Source of the DNA: Taiwanofungus camphoratus
Lineage: Eukaryota > Basidiomycota > Agaricomycetes > Polyporales > Taiwanofungaceae
Length of the DNA: 64,000 nt
Direction of reading: 5' to 3'
Assembly (NCBI GenBank): GCA_003999685.1
Contig: CP021222.1
Coordinates: 1,302,001 to 1,366,000 of the forward strand
Position numbers and translations under genes: made by a program. Positions 24,613-36,770 of this stretch are shown here, piece by piece. Numbering within the stretch: the stretch's first letter is position 1; each line of letters opens with the position of its first letter. Below the pieces are notes generated by a model, which worked only from the letters and a program-made list of their open reading frames with translations, made no database searches and was not told where the DNA came from.

Positions 24613-27261
24613 ATATATGTTTACGTAGATAGGTGGTCACAAGGCGCCATGATCACGACGCGGTGGTAGACGCAGCATGTACTATAGACGAGATACCGGA
24701 CCTCCGGGGAATCCTTGCGAGGCCTTCATATTTACCATCAGGCTCAACGTCTTAGGCTGTCGCGACTGTCAGTGCTGGTCTCAAATGTCAGAAGGGCGGT
24801 CAGACGAGCGGTCAGCGACCGGCCATTCTGTGGGATCGCAAATTGTATAGTCATTACAGAGTCCTGCTGTACACGAAACAAACGAGAGTAGAAGCTAAGC
24901 TGTGACTCGCACGTCGTCCATCAACACGAAAAGCGGCCGGCGGACCTGTACACGCAAACGGTACGCAACTCTGTGAACTGTGGTCTGTGCGTGCAAGCTG
25001 TTCAGGACCGTTCGACAGTTCGACAGACTGTCATCGCGCGAACAAGGGCCAGACGGCGGTCCGACAGCAAGGGTTCCCTTTGGCCGCGCCACGACTCTCG
25101 CCCATGCCGGCCCGTCTGGCACGGGCATGCATGGCCTAGCGCCCGACGACACCCCGAACCGCGCCGCTTGCGGCAGGATCGCGGGGGATGCGCGGGGGGC
25201 CGTCGGGCGAGCGACGGCTGGCGCGAGGATGGGGCGCACGACGGCCGGGTGCCCTGCGCCGCCAGGACCCGGGGCGTCTGCTGTGTCCGTCTGCGCAGCC
25301 ACCGGTGCTCGCGGCCGCTGCGGAGCACTTGCGTCCTCCGGGGACCAGTCTGGTGTCCCCGCACGCGTTGTTCACCTGGTGGGTCCGGGGAGATGCAGAT
25401 TTTCAATGTTCATGACGTGCCGACTAGAGGACCGGCGCGAGCTGGGGACGTCGCAGTATGCCCGTCTCCTGTGATAGGGAGGTACATAAACAGGCAGGTG
25501 TCAAACGACTCTCGTTCGCCCGGGAGGCCTAGGGAAAGAGAGGGAGAGATCGCAGCGGCGGCGGCTCATCGCGGTGGCCTTGTCTCCTGTGGCCACAAAG
25601 TGAACAAGCGGTGCCCGACAGCACAGGTACCAGACGTCGAAAGCAGACGGGGCGCTGGAACCAAAGACTCCAGATGCCGCAGCAGTGATATTGTCATTCG
25701 CGATGCCAACTCTCGCCGCCTGTGCAGTGGGCAATTTAGACCTTTCAGTGCATGAAATGGTCCTTCCGTACGATTTATGGTTGATTGTGGTCGAATGTCG
25801 AATTTCAAATCATTCTAATGATGCGTGGATTGACAAATTTTGACCACTGAGCCCAGACAAAACGGCCGAAAGTCACGATTCTATGGCTGAATTTTTGTAC
25901 CTTCGACCCAGCCGTTTAACGTACTCATTGCAAGGATTTCGACCGTAAACGAGACTAAATGAGTTCATCTTATGGACAAAAGAACGCATCAGTTTGGGCC
26001 GTTATGGTGCGCACAGTGGGGATGGCGGGCGAGCATTTTTCCTCGCGTTGGTCATCGCAGCGCCCGCGGGCCGGGGCGGTCAGGCGCAGAGGCAAGCGTG
26101 CTGGGGCTCGCTGCGCGGACGAGGCGTTTGTTGCACACCACCGCGCATCCTACCAGTAAAGATATTCCGATACAGCCCGATCGATCGGGTTTGGGTGTAC
26201 GAGACAAAAGGACAAGGATGCACGCCCACTTTGGTGATTGTGTGTGGGCTGGGCGTCCTTCTCCAGATCGCGCTGGCACTATTGTCAAGTAGCATTCCTA
26301 CTGTCAGCTAGTGTGGAACGAGGGTCTCTACTGGTATGATGGTTGCGCGGGAGGTGTTGAGCTTCTTCTGAGGGAGCAGCGACTGACGTTGTGCGTGATG
26401 GTCATGCGGTTGCCATGGCGATGGAGCTGCGAAGAGCAGGCGTGTGTTGGACATTTGGAATGGAGCGGACCCGGACCGCACCCGTGGAGTCGCCGCGCGG
26501 ATGTGATAATATATACGGCGACACCCATTGGACGACGCAATGCGTTGCACGTTCCGAGCCAGAACCCGCACAACGCGTGTGCTGCGCCCGCCCTTGTCAC
26601 GCACCAAGATGACCTCCCAAATGCGGATAATTGCATTCCAAATATGGCAGGCGTTATGGATGGCCGCTGTGTCACAGCATGCGCTTTCAGATCCAGCGTC
26701 CGCCATGACGTTCGTTTCCCTCGGGTGGATCGTGCTCTCCGGGCCACCGGAGCCGAGGACGGCTGCCTGCACACGAGCAAGTCTGTCCCCGTCCACGCCG
26801 TGCTTGGGCTTCACGGAACGCGAATTCCCCCGTGGCCATCTGCGCCGCACGTCAGCCTATACACTGTAGCTTATAGCTTCTCTCGAATTCCAATTTCGGC
26901 TTCTAGCTCGTCCTATCACCCACGCGTAATCCCTGCATCCCCAGACGCCGTCCTCGTGTGACACGCTCTCTATCAATACCATACTTACTTACCACCGATG
27001 CGGCGATGCACGAGAGCCCGCGCGCCAACAGCTCAGGCGATCGATGCACGTGGGTAAACTCTCGGCCAGTCCTCGCATCATTTGCGCCACGATCATACTA
27101 TAATATACAAGTGCGCGCGATCCAGATCCCACACCGTACGTAGCTCACCAACGCGCCGCGCAAGTAACGGACGCCCACCAACCCGACCGTGCGGGGCGCA
27201 TGTGCTCTGAAGGGCCAGCGCGAGCAGCATAGCCACCCGTGCATCAGGTAAAACGTCTTCT
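24613..27261. other. GC-rich intergenic stretch without a supported gene
   Basis: About 2.6 kb. The part 24900-25750 is very GC-rich and therefore open in several frames on both strands at once, but none of these frames shows a motif, a leader or splice partners. The rest contains A/T-rich patches (25740-25960) and more chance reading frames. The last 170 bases are probably the 3' UTR of the transporter gene. Confidence 0.5.
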
Positions 27262-29323
27262 TCACCGCCGGGCGGAGGCTGGCACCGCGCCCGCGGCCGG
27301 GTGCTCGTCCGGTGGGAGCGCATCGTACCCGCCCTGCCCGAGCTCCGCGGGGAGCACCGCGCTCTCGTCCAGCGTGTGCTCCGCGAGCAGCGCGCGGTTC
27401 TCCTCCGCGTCTTCAGCGGCCGGCGCGGGGCCCTCCACGGGCGGGCGCAGGAAAGCGGGCAGCTTGACGAGGCTGTTGAACATGAACTGCAGTCGGAAGC
27501 GTGAGCGACAAAGGCACTTTGTGAAAAGGACGCGGGACGCACCGTGCCATACACCAGCAGCGCGAACCCGAGCACCTGCAGCACCGAGATGGGCCACACG
27601 AGCGCCTCCCAGCCGAGCGCGAGGCTCACCAGCCAGATGCTCAGCGTGCGGCACGTGTCCGTAAGGCTGCGCACCGTCGCGCTCACATGCCGCGTCACGC
27701 TCAGCCCGAAAAAGTTGAACAACGCGATCGACAGTGCGATGACCGCCCCGCTCCACAGCACCGCGGGCGTGTCGGCCATCTGGTGCCACCCGCGCGGGAG
27801 GTCAAAGAATGGCGAGACGTGCGCGAAGTGCGCGAGCAGTGGCAGCGCGAGCACGATGCTCAGCGCGCCGAAGAGGCCCTCGTACCCCACCGCGACGAGC
27901 GGCGCGACCGAGTAGCGCGCCATGATCTTCTCTGTGCGGTGGTCAGCGGTTAGCGGTCATCTGCCGCGGAATGGTCCGTACCTTCAACAACGAACTGGGC
28001 TGCCGTACTGGTTCGAGAGGACGGCAGGACGTTACTTCAGAGTCAGCAGGCGAGACCGAGGAGAAACTTACAACACCTGCGCGAAGAGGATAAAGAAGAC
28101 CCCTGGACCGCACATCGTCAACACGCACACCCACTGAGCTGGACCCACAAAGCCAACAGATCCCGAGAAAAGATGCTACACGCACCGACGAGAACCTTGG
28201 TGACCTCCGGCCCTTCGACGGGCGGCACACCCTCAGCGTGGGAAGATAGGGCCGAAGGGACGAAGGCGAGCTCCTTGACGGCGTCCTTGATCAGAGACCC
28301 GCTGTAGCCCACCAAGGACACGCCTGCCATAACAGTGACAAGGGACACCCATCTTGGGAACAAATGTCAGTCGCGTGCGCAGGATGGGCGTGGGAGCCGG
28401 GACAGATGCGTGCTCGAACGGGAACAAGGATGGGAGGAGTTTGAGGGAAGCAGAGGTAGGAATGGGGAAGCAGAGTAAGTGCTCACTGGTAGAACCACAG
28501 CCGGCGGCGCAGAAAGACGGTAGAGAGCACGCCGACGAAGAGGACGAGCGCGCCGCGCGTCATCTGATAGATGGACACCGGGGTGTACAAGAGGCCGACG
28601 TTCATCAGCTGCGGCGCGTGGTGGCGTACATTCCAAGGATCGTGCCAACAGTCGAGGGAGAAGCGCTGATGAGCAAGGGGCGCCAAGAGGAGGGCAATCA
28701 GACGGGACACACCGTGGTGCCGGTGAGATCGCAGGCTGCAGGGAACCAGAGAAGAAGAATCTTCCAGCCGCGGAGGTGCTGGGCGGTGATCTGGGCCTTC
28801 GACCCAGCGACAGGCTCTTCCTCGGCATCTGCGGGCAGCTGGAGGGGAGCTGAGGGCGATTGTGTGCGCTTGGCGGCGAGCCAGGCATAGAGGACCGGGA
28901 GGAAGCCTGGGGCGCGCGTGGGAGGGGGCGTGGATGAGAACGGCCTGGGAAGCGAGAAGCAGACGGTCACGTACAGAGCATTTCTCCGACTAGGGCGGAC
29001 GGTGACTGTGAGCGGGAGAGATATGCGAAAGACATGCGATAGACGCACGGAACATTTGGAGGGTCTGCCACACGGGCTGCTCGTAGAGGACGTGGTGTGC
29101 AGGATTTGGGTCATCGCAGTTTTCTACGCATTGCATGTCCTGCCGGAGATGAGCAGGGACAGGGAACGTGAGAGGGTGCGAGACCGAGTCACCTGCCACT
29201 TGCTCCAGAGGGAGTTGCTGGAGCCCTAGGAAGGGTGAGCAGAGGGAGGTAGAGGGAGGAATGGCAACGGACGGTTATGAGCATGCCCGCGACGAGGATG
29301 GGGACATGGAAGGAAGACGGCAT
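27262..29323 (-). CDS. SLC35F6-like membrane transporter of the drug/metabolite superfamily
   Basis: The short first exon (ATG at 29323) reads MPSSFHVPILVAGMLIT and joins to GSSNSLWSKWQ, then DMQCVENCDDPNP and LYEQPVWQTLQMF, a block specific to the SLC35F6/C2orf18 family. Later exons hold WILLLWFPAACDLTGTT-like text, LMNVGLLYTPVSIYQMTRGA, VLFVGVLSTVFLRRRLW, VTVMAGVSLVGYSGSL, a 26-base exon at 27982-28007 encoding TAAQFVVE, then KIMARYSVAPLVAVGYEG and several hydrophobic helices with SIALFNFFGLSVTRHVSATV. About ten membrane segments in all. The C-terminal tail is acidic and Ala/Pro-rich. Human SLC35F6 sits in lysosomal and mitochondrial membranes; the substrate is not known. It is divergent from the arrestin-like gene, 458 bases apart. 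Confidence 0.85.
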
Positions 29324-29497
29324 GATGGTGGAGGAGAGGAGAGAATGCAAGTGCTGGTGCTGAGGCGGCGACGGCGACTATGACGGCGACTGCGACGGCG
29401 GCTGCGGCTGCGAGTCTGCGACGCTGACGGGGAACGTGGGAAAGAACGCCGAGAATGGCAGTGGCAGGGAAGACCGAGGCGGATATATTCTGCCCTG

Positions 29498-29507
29498 CCA
29501 TATATGG
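29498..29507. promoter_or_regulatory. CArG box (CCATATATGG) in a divergent promoter
   Basis: CCATATATGG is a perfect palindrome matching the MADS-box consensus CC(A/T)6GG, the type bound by Mcm1/SRF proteins. It lies 175 bases from the transporter start and 275 bases from the arrestin-like start, next to TATATATGG text at 29515-29523. Binding is inferred. Confidence 0.5.
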
Positions 29508-29781
29508 ATATGCTCTATATATGGGCATGGGCACCGAAAAAGACGCCGGGATCGCAGATGGGATCTGTCACGGTGACGGGATGTGACGGGATGTGTGACG
29601 GCGGCATGAGAGCGAGAAGGCGGCCCAAACAAGTCAAAGAAGCAGCGATGAATCCAATCAACATGCAAAACAAGAAATCCCTCTTAGCCGCACCCTCATA
29701 CAAATGCTCGCCCCTTCGCACTGAGCCCGCTCGCTCTCTCGCCCGACTTGTTATTCTCCTCCTCCTCCTCCCCCCCGAGCC

Positions 29782-32021
29782 ATGGTTCAGCTCCTCCTCA
29801 CCACCACAAAGGGCAACGCGAGCTCCCGCTTCTTCCCCTTCCATGGCTACCTAGGTCTCACCCCCGTCAGAGTAGAAGGCAGTGCGTATTTCTCCCCCCC
29901 TCTCCCCGTGCTTTCCCAGAGCTTTCCTCGCAGTCGTACGCACAAAGCTCGACGAGGACCGCAAGCTCCTCCCCACCAGCACCATCTCCGTCTCCGTCCG
30001 CTGCTACGAGTCCCGCATCGGCCGCTCGCGCACCACCATGCACGCCGCCGTCGTCGTTGACCACACAGAGGTCCTCTGGTCAAAACCACCCCACGCAGAC
30101 TGGGCAGACGTCGGCGACCTCGAGCTCCCCTTCAAAATCACCCTCCCAAAGCGCACTCCCGGCTTCAGCACCGCAAATCTACACGACTACCGCACCTTCT
30201 GGCGTGTCGAGGCCGGTGAGTGCGCCCCGCCAGCGCTTCCGCGCATCTGTCAAACGCCAGAGCACTCACATCACCCATCATTCTCTCGCGTATATACTTC
30301 TCCCTCCAGCTCTAGAGCACGTCCCCATGGCTGGCGTTGGCTCGCGGCTTGTCCGACACTTCGATCTCGCCCTCATCCGATATGATGCACCCTCGCACTC
30401 ACACTCGTCCCTCATCCCTCCACCCTCAGCTCCCCCGCACGCGCTGCACCTCCAAACCAACAAGCCACGCGCTCCAGTCATTCGATATAACATCTCCACC
30501 CCAACCCACCCCATTGGCCCCAGCGATATCGTCTTCGTGTCCCTCTTCCTTCAGCCTCTCGACCCCGGCGTCTCCATCCGCAGCGCGACCCTCGTCGTCG
30601 AACGGCGCATCGAGATTCATCACACGAGCGCGCTCTCGCCTACGTCCCCCACCTCGCCCGACTTTGCCGCATACGACGTGCCCACGCCCAGCTCGAGCAG
30701 CTCGCACCTCTCCCCCACCAACCGCTCAGAGTCACCCTCTAGCCCGCTTTCCCCGGACGGCTACGGCACCTCCTCGAGCTCTGCCACCCTCGAGATTTCA
30801 ACTTCCAGTACGCGGCAACTTCTCCCCTCGTCCGCGCATCCCTCACCCCCGCCGCCTATCGGCATCCCGCCCTATCCCACGCTCCACCCCCCGCCCAACG
30901 CGTCACCACATGCTCACGCGCACACACCCCTCTCCACATATATCCCTTCTTCCGCCCAACCCCCGGGCGACGCGCCGCGTACGCTCGCCGCGACGATCGC
31001 CTCCGCGGAGGGTACCGACTTTACACGCGACGCGGCGGGCGTATGGAGCAAGACGCTGACGGTGCAGTGGCCCGGCCCGCGTAGCCAGTCGCGCTGGGCG
31101 CTCGGTGAGACACTGCACGGCGCTTACGCGAGCGTGCGCTTCTTCGCGAAGACGCGCGTTCTCGCGGGCGGCGACGCGCTGGAGCTCGAGGAGCGTGAGA
31201 TCTGCGTCGCTGCGACGAGCGAGGCTGAGCGCCGTCTCGCGCTCGCGAAGTACACCGAGCAGCGCGACGGCGCGCTCCGCAGCAAGAGCCGCAGCCCGTG
31301 GCGCGCGCGCAGCGAGCTCCCCGAGCAGGACGACACGGGTGGGGGTGCAAGGGGTGGTGGGAGCGAGAGCGCGCAGGCGAAGTCGTATCCCGGCGCGAGC
31401 CCCCCGGCTGCGGTGGCGGCACACGCGGTCCCGCTGCCGAGCAGCCATAAGGCGCCGCCTGTGAGTGCGGGGGTCAGCACGGGGCGCAGCAGCATGAGCG
31501 CGACCGCGACGACGGCAGGCTTTGCGGCGAGCGCGGGGGCGAAGGCGCGCACGTGCTTGAAGCCGCGGCGGCCACATACGAGCGCGGGAGAGCGGGACAG
31601 GGCGACTTTTGCATACGGGCCGGAGACGCGCATCGGCTCGGGATCGAGCGCGACTACGGCGACTACAACCACGACGACGTCCTCGTCTCATTCGTCAGGT
31701 TCGCGCCCTCGCACGGGCCTCCAGCGGACGGAGTCGGGGCTCGCGGAAAGCATGCTGTACGAGCTGGGCGCGAAAGACGCCGGGCGGGAGCGGCGGCGCG
31801 CGTCGAAGGATAAGGGGCGGGGGTGGGAGCGGGAACGAGAACGGGAGCGGGAAAAGGAGCGGGAGAGGGGCGCGCTGAGGGGGCCGACGGTGGGGGGTGA
31901 CCAGGTGCGCGCGTGGGAGGAGGAGCTTGCACGAATCGAGGTGCAGTCGCGCCGCAGCAGCGCGGACATGCTCGGCTCATGGGGCTTTGGGCGGAGGAAG
32001 CGCGTCGCGCAGCGCAGTTGA
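29782..32021 (+). CDS. Arrestin-fold (alpha-arrestin-like) protein with long low-complexity regions
   Basis: Exon 1 (29782-29881) gives MVQLLLTTTKGN and LGLTPVRVEG; exon 2 starts at 29935 with VRTKLDEDRKLLPTSTISVS and continues VRCYESRIGRSRT, VLWSKPPHADWADVG and LELPFKITLPKRTPGFS. After a second intron (about 30217-30309) it resumes LEHVPMAGVGSRLVRHFDLALIRYD. This is the beta-sandwich N-domain of fungal arrestin-like proteins, and a second sandwich region appears at WSKTLTVQWPGPRSQSRWAL to LEEREICVA. Between and after are Pro/Ser-rich disordered sections and a charged Arg/Glu run (EREREREREKERERG) near the end. Such proteins commonly act as adaptors for ubiquitin ligases in endocytosis, but no clear PPxY motif was seen, so that role is uncertain. 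About 700 residues. Confidence 0.8.
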
Positions 32022-34754
32022 GGGAGGGACGCCTTGATACACTTGCCTCGATTGGGTGGTGGCTGTCCCGCTGCACGTTGCTTCGTCTCCTCAGGATGCA
32101 GAAGTCTCCTTGGACGACGCACCTCGGTTCACTGCGGGAGACTGGGAGGCTCCGACAGGCGGGTTGCCTCGTCTGTGACTGGGCGCGCTGGGGATCTTTC
32201 TGTATTTTCGTTTCGCCTGCAAGCCTGTGAGATCGGACCCAGGTTGCGACCTTCGTTTGGTATCACCTCCCGACTCGGAAGGCTTCCCCCCCGCCAAGAA
32301 AGCTTTTTTTTGTTTTCAGCACACTTTTCTGTGCTTTTTTTCCATTTCGCTTGAATTATCGCGTTTGGCTTCGACTTTCGCGTGTTGTACGTTATTCGAC
32401 CTTCGCTTTCACTGTCATTTTCTAGTACTCGAGTCCCGCTGCATACTCACGCGTTCGCATCGCATGCTCGCCTATCCGAAACACCAACCCTGGCATCATT
32501 CTCATCATTGTTCATTACTGCCTACTAGCTCTGCTCCTCCATTCCAACCGTCCGAAGGTGGCATGCATTCCGCATCTCGGACATGACATATTTATGCAGT
32601 GCTCCGTCTATACACACCCGTACCATGTCATTTATTACGCAGCGCATCGTGTCTGGCTTCCCTGTCTGTATACTCTCTACGTCTGCCGCCCGCCCAAATA
32701 TAAGCTACTCCGTAGATGAAACAGTGACGCTGTGAGCGTGATGCAGGCAGACCGGTCACTGCGCGTGTCGTTGCCCTCCAACGGCCCAACGGCTGCAGTG
32801 CCCCTATGCACGGACGCGTGACAGTGGCATCCGGGTCGAATTAAACGATTCGAGCGAAAGATTCAGATCCTCCATTGTGCATGTCCACTCCTATCGATGG
32901 CAGGTGAGCCATGTAAACGCGAGTCCCAAGTCACCTTTCGTCAGTCCGGGACAGGAGAACTGGAGAAGCGACCCACTCCTTGTCGGTCCGGAGTGCGTCT
33001 GGAAATATTCTGTGAGCCCACTAGCCCTTCTCGAGCCTCGGTTTGGATATTCCTGCAGCTCCATAGGGTCTTCCTCTCCGAAACGTGTGCGCAGATGCTT
33101 GTACTCTTTGTGCACCCGGCGCCATCTGCGCCACTTCCATATCAGTGCCTTCTGATTCCGGACGCCATGTTTCTTTCCTCCACGAACCTTGTACTGGCCT
33201 TGGGCGTAAGTGGGTGTCGTGATCTCGTTTCGATCTGGCAGATGTTATCGTCTTTTTATGCGGCAAACCTTATTGCAAAGACTTCTTAGCATCTTAGTAT
33301 TGTGAGTGTCCAGCATTCTCAGGGTCCCTCCCTATTACCGGTGTGTCTTGTTCTTGGTCATTACAAACCTTACTCACAAGAACGTCGTCGCTTATTCACC
33401 CCAAGTGAAGCATGAAGCATATTCGACTACGGTCCCGAGGAGACGAGCCTCGAGGGCCCAGGCTACTTCGCGGCGCATGTGCTGTGGACTATCCTGGCTG
33501 CACGCTCTCAAGCTTTGCACGTACTCTGTCAGACAGGACTGATGCTATTCAGAACACACTATCACCTGAGCGCAGAGTATAAACAATGTCCCGGTTCGAT
33601 CTTTTCACCGTTCGGGCAGAACGTTCTTCATAGTAGCCGCGTACGCTCCGAGAACAAGCAACGGCGATTCGAAAGAACATGCAACAAGTGCTAACAGACA
33701 GAGAGCAGCTCTAGCGGAGCTTGCTGTATCGGGACCGACGATCTTCACTCATTCGTACTGGCCAATATGCCGGAATTAGGCGGGATGTGAGCATTTCAGG
33801 CATTCAAGTTGCTCATGTCGAGTGGCCTCAAATTTCGGCCATGACTGAATAAAGGGTAAATTACTCTCAAGTTGCCGACATGCGTGAATCGTCATCACCA
33901 CGCACGGGCTCTCCTCGGCGTTCGCGAAGCTCAGCCAGCCATCGGATTTAGAGGGGACGGTTCTGCTATAGGCTCGAACGTGAGGGATGCATGCCAGCGG
34001 CTGTGCTCAGCTACTCGAATCACGACCTATTCAGCGTGGCATACATGCTTCTCGGAGTGCGTCAGATGATCCTGCAGCGTGTCTGAAAAGAAAGGACGCC
34101 ATAGTCAAGCATGTCTGTCTAGCCCAGTACCACTCACGGCTTCCCGCAGACATTATCGGCATCTCAATGCCTCTCTTCGTTCGCCACGCCATCTCAGCAT
34201 TGTTCACGATCATGCTTCTCTGCTTTTCGCCTCGTCGGGTCTTTAGAAACGACGAGATGCTTGCCCGGTATGCCCAGCGTGTGTCATCGAGCTGATGCTG
34301 ACTCTTCATAGAGGTTAAGCGGATGCCGGGGTTTTCTGCACACCGCGAGGGCACGGATCCTGCTATTACATTCCATCGAGCGTTTCTGCCACAGTTATCC
34401 GTTCTTAACGCGAACTGGACATAATTTGCAATCCTCAAGTAGACGGGCGCGGCCTAATCCTGTGGGTAACCGACGCCCACAGGCGCTTCCGATTCCCATG
34501 AGTAGCCATCGAATACAAACGTCTGCGCAGAATTGTTTCATTTTCTTTTCGGCTTGTAGTAGAAAACTGGCCGTGACACGATGTAACGTCTGCCTGATTG
34601 ATTGGCTTTTTCGCCTGCCGCCATGTGGTCGTGAACCCACGATGCTTTCCAACAGCTGTGCTGATCGATCTGTACACGAATCATGATACACGAGCGGACT
34701 CGGTGTCTAGGAGGCGCCAGCGCATCTAGCGAACTTGAGCGGCTAATCTTGCCG
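32022..34754. other. Intergenic region with one gene-like fragment
   Basis: About 2.7 kb between the arrestin-like gene and the end of SHQ1. The first 600 bases are T-rich and probably a 3' UTR. Apart from the fragment at 32891-33225, I see no reading frame with recognisable motifs. Short minus-strand frames at 34031-34438 and 34395-34801 have no supported splice structure. Confidence 0.45.
32891..33225 (-). pseudogene. Unassigned basic coding fragment
   Basis: On the minus strand an open frame reads TTPTYAQGQYKVRGGKKHGV, then ALIWKWRRWRRVHKEYKHLR and EEDPMELQEYPNRG before stopping at 32891. The amino-acid use (many Lys, Arg, Trp, no low complexity) looks like real coding sequence, but I find no start codon in context and no clear neighbouring exons. 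It could be an exon of an unrecognised gene or a relic. No function proposed. Confidence 0.3.
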
Positions 34755-36454
34755 TCACAGGGGAGCAGGCAGCATGCGTTCGATCTCGTCTTCGGACTCA
34801 TCGTCGCTGTCCGGGTCCCGCTCTAATGCCTGACGAGCGGAGATTTCCAGTACTTCGAGATCCCAGCCTATGGAATCTTTCTCCATTTTGAGTACAGCAA
34901 CATCATCAGACAGTCTTTGCAAAATGTTGTCACTGGGGCGACGATAAGTAAATACAACACGTCCGGAAATTCATGAGTAAATACGCCCACCTTGCGTAGG
35001 CCAGCGTCCACACGCAGAAGTCGTCGATCCAGACCTTGCTGTAGATATAGTAGACATCATGGTGATCCAATATATGTTTCATCTCCAAAAGGCACCTAGC
35101 TACCATGCGCTTTCCTCTCGAGAGTAATGCTGCAACGTCGGCGCGACACGCCTCAGCTAAGGCGAATGACCGATAGAGGGGGAAGGCGAGCGCTCGACGA
35201 TATGAAGCGGCGAAGGTCGCAGCTAGCTCCGATGCGGTGAAAGATGAAGATTCCGGTGGCAGTGAGAGCGGCAAGTAAGGCGCGGGGTCGAGGGCAGAGA
35301 AGGCAGGCGTGAGGATGCTGATTGTCCAGGCGCTCTCAGGGGTTGGGTCATGCTGTGTGGTGCGTGTCTCGTACGCGTATGAGAACAACAAGGTCAGAAG
35401 GGTGAGATAGATGTCACGAGTTTGTTTTGGCGTTGCGAGATCTGTGGCACTGACTTGAGGATGATCATCCCATCTTTGATTCTAACAGGAACACCTACAT
35501 TCCTTGCGAGGAAGGCGCAGCATGGTGAGATTTTCTTTCTCTGTATACTCGAATTCACCGGTTGAATTCATTTGTGAGTTGTTCCATGCGATGAGTTCTT
35601 GAATATAGTCGTCCTCAGCAAAGTCTGCCCTGCGCCAGGTAAACTAAAGACTGGAATGAAAATCCGATAGTTCGTACATGTAATGCTCCTCGTCCCATTT
35701 TTGATCTTCGTGTTCTAGGCGGCGTCTTCGACGCTGGTCAGGAGGACATGTCTCAGCGTCTGCCCCAAGCTCATTGATATCATTTTCAGTATGCCCCACA
35801 TGTCGAAGGTACCCTGAATGCAAATTCAGGAATCCGTAATGACACTCAAAGGTAGTCTTTAGGGCAGGAAGAGCTTCTGGTACCTCTTGAGATATTTGCC
35901 AGTCATTTTGTGCAGCTAAGTCTGTTTTAGCGACGTATTTATGATTCACAACTTTTTGATTTTACCTTCAATGAATTCCTGCTGCTCTAGTGTCAAATTT
36001 TGAGTCCGTTCCGCTAATTCATCGTCATCATTGCTTGGAGCATCTTCCACACCGAGTACTTCAATTACAGGTTGCTCTTGGATGTGTGCCGACGGACGGG
36101 GGGCCAACAACTTGGCCAGGAGATCCAGATCCTTAAACTCCTGACCATTGACCTCCTTTGCTACAGCGATGGTCAAATAACCTGACCCAGCGTCGTATGA
36201 TGCAGACGCATCTTCGTCTCCGAGGAGCGGGTGCGGGAAAGTCAGACGCAGAAAATACGGGTTGATATGCACACTGAAAAGCGTTTCCTCTACATGGATC
36301 TCTATGTCAGACGCCTACTTCCGGGTCAATGTACATCAGAGCGCCGACAACCTGCACAGAATGAACAGAGCAGACATACCCGAACAGAGGGGCAATACAT
36401 TTTGACAATCACCGCGGAATCCGTCTGACTGCAGGAGAAACGCGGTGTGATCAT
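34755..36454 (-). CDS. SHQ1: SHQ1, H/ACA snoRNP assembly chaperone
   Basis: The start at 36454 gives MITPRFSCSQTDSAVIVKMY and CPSVR, joined to ASDIEIHVEETLFSVHINPY: the N-terminal CS domain, with FLRLTFPHPLLGDEDASASY following. After an acidic linker come HYGFLNLHSGYLRHVGHTEN, YIQELIAWNNSQMNSTGEFE and YRRALAFPLYRSFALAEACR with KHILDHHDVYYIYSKVWIDD, the conserved SHQ1 C-terminal domain. The last exon reads ALERDPDSDDESEDEIERML, an acidic tail. Shq1 binds the pseudouridine synthase Cbf5/dyskerin as an RNA mimic and holds it until H/ACA RNPs form. About 480 residues over several exons. It shares a 316-base divergent promoter with TRP2. Confidence 0.88.
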
Positions 36455-36512
36455 GATATTCCGGCAGGATTCAAGTTGAGCGGTGTAAGATCGGCGAAAT
36501 TTTTCGAGTCCG

Positions 36513-36518
36513 GAGTCA
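36513..36518 (-). promoter_or_regulatory. Gcn4/Cpc1-type site (TGACTC)
   Basis: The plus strand reads GAGTCA, so the minus strand has the TGACTC core of the bZIP site used in general amino-acid control. It lies 253 bases before TRP2 and 59 bases before the SHQ1 start. A second copy is at 36677-36682. Confidence 0.4.
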
Positions 36519-36676
36519 GTTAGAGTCGTCGAGGTATCTCGAGTAAGATGTGGGCTTGCGGGTTGCTCGACCCTAGAAGCTTAAGTATCAGTGCAATGCC
36601 GCGAGTGGAATCAAGATGAAGACTCAGTGGCTTGATTCAGTCTCCTCCAACGAGAGTGAGCGAACTTGAGATCATC

Positions 36677-36682
36677 GAGTCA
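36677..36682 (-). promoter_or_regulatory. Gcn4/Cpc1-type site (TGACTC), second copy
   Basis: GAGTCA on the plus strand, 89 bases before the TRP2 start codon, a usual distance for cross-pathway control of tryptophan genes in fungi. Function is inferred. Confidence 0.45.
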
Positions 36683-36770
36683 GATCTTATTCGCCGATCG
36701 CATAATAAATAAGTAGCTGTAGCAGTAAATACTCAACACCCATTTCTCGCCGACCTCTTATTCTGTCTCC

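Noticed and set aside
24895-25755. Long open frames on both strands
   Set aside because: The stretch is very GC-rich, so stops are rare in all frames; no motif, start context or splice partner supports any of them.
30903-31691. Long minus-strand frames opposite the arrestin-like gene
   Set aside because: They are Arg/Ala-rich shadows of GC-rich coding sequence on the plus strand.
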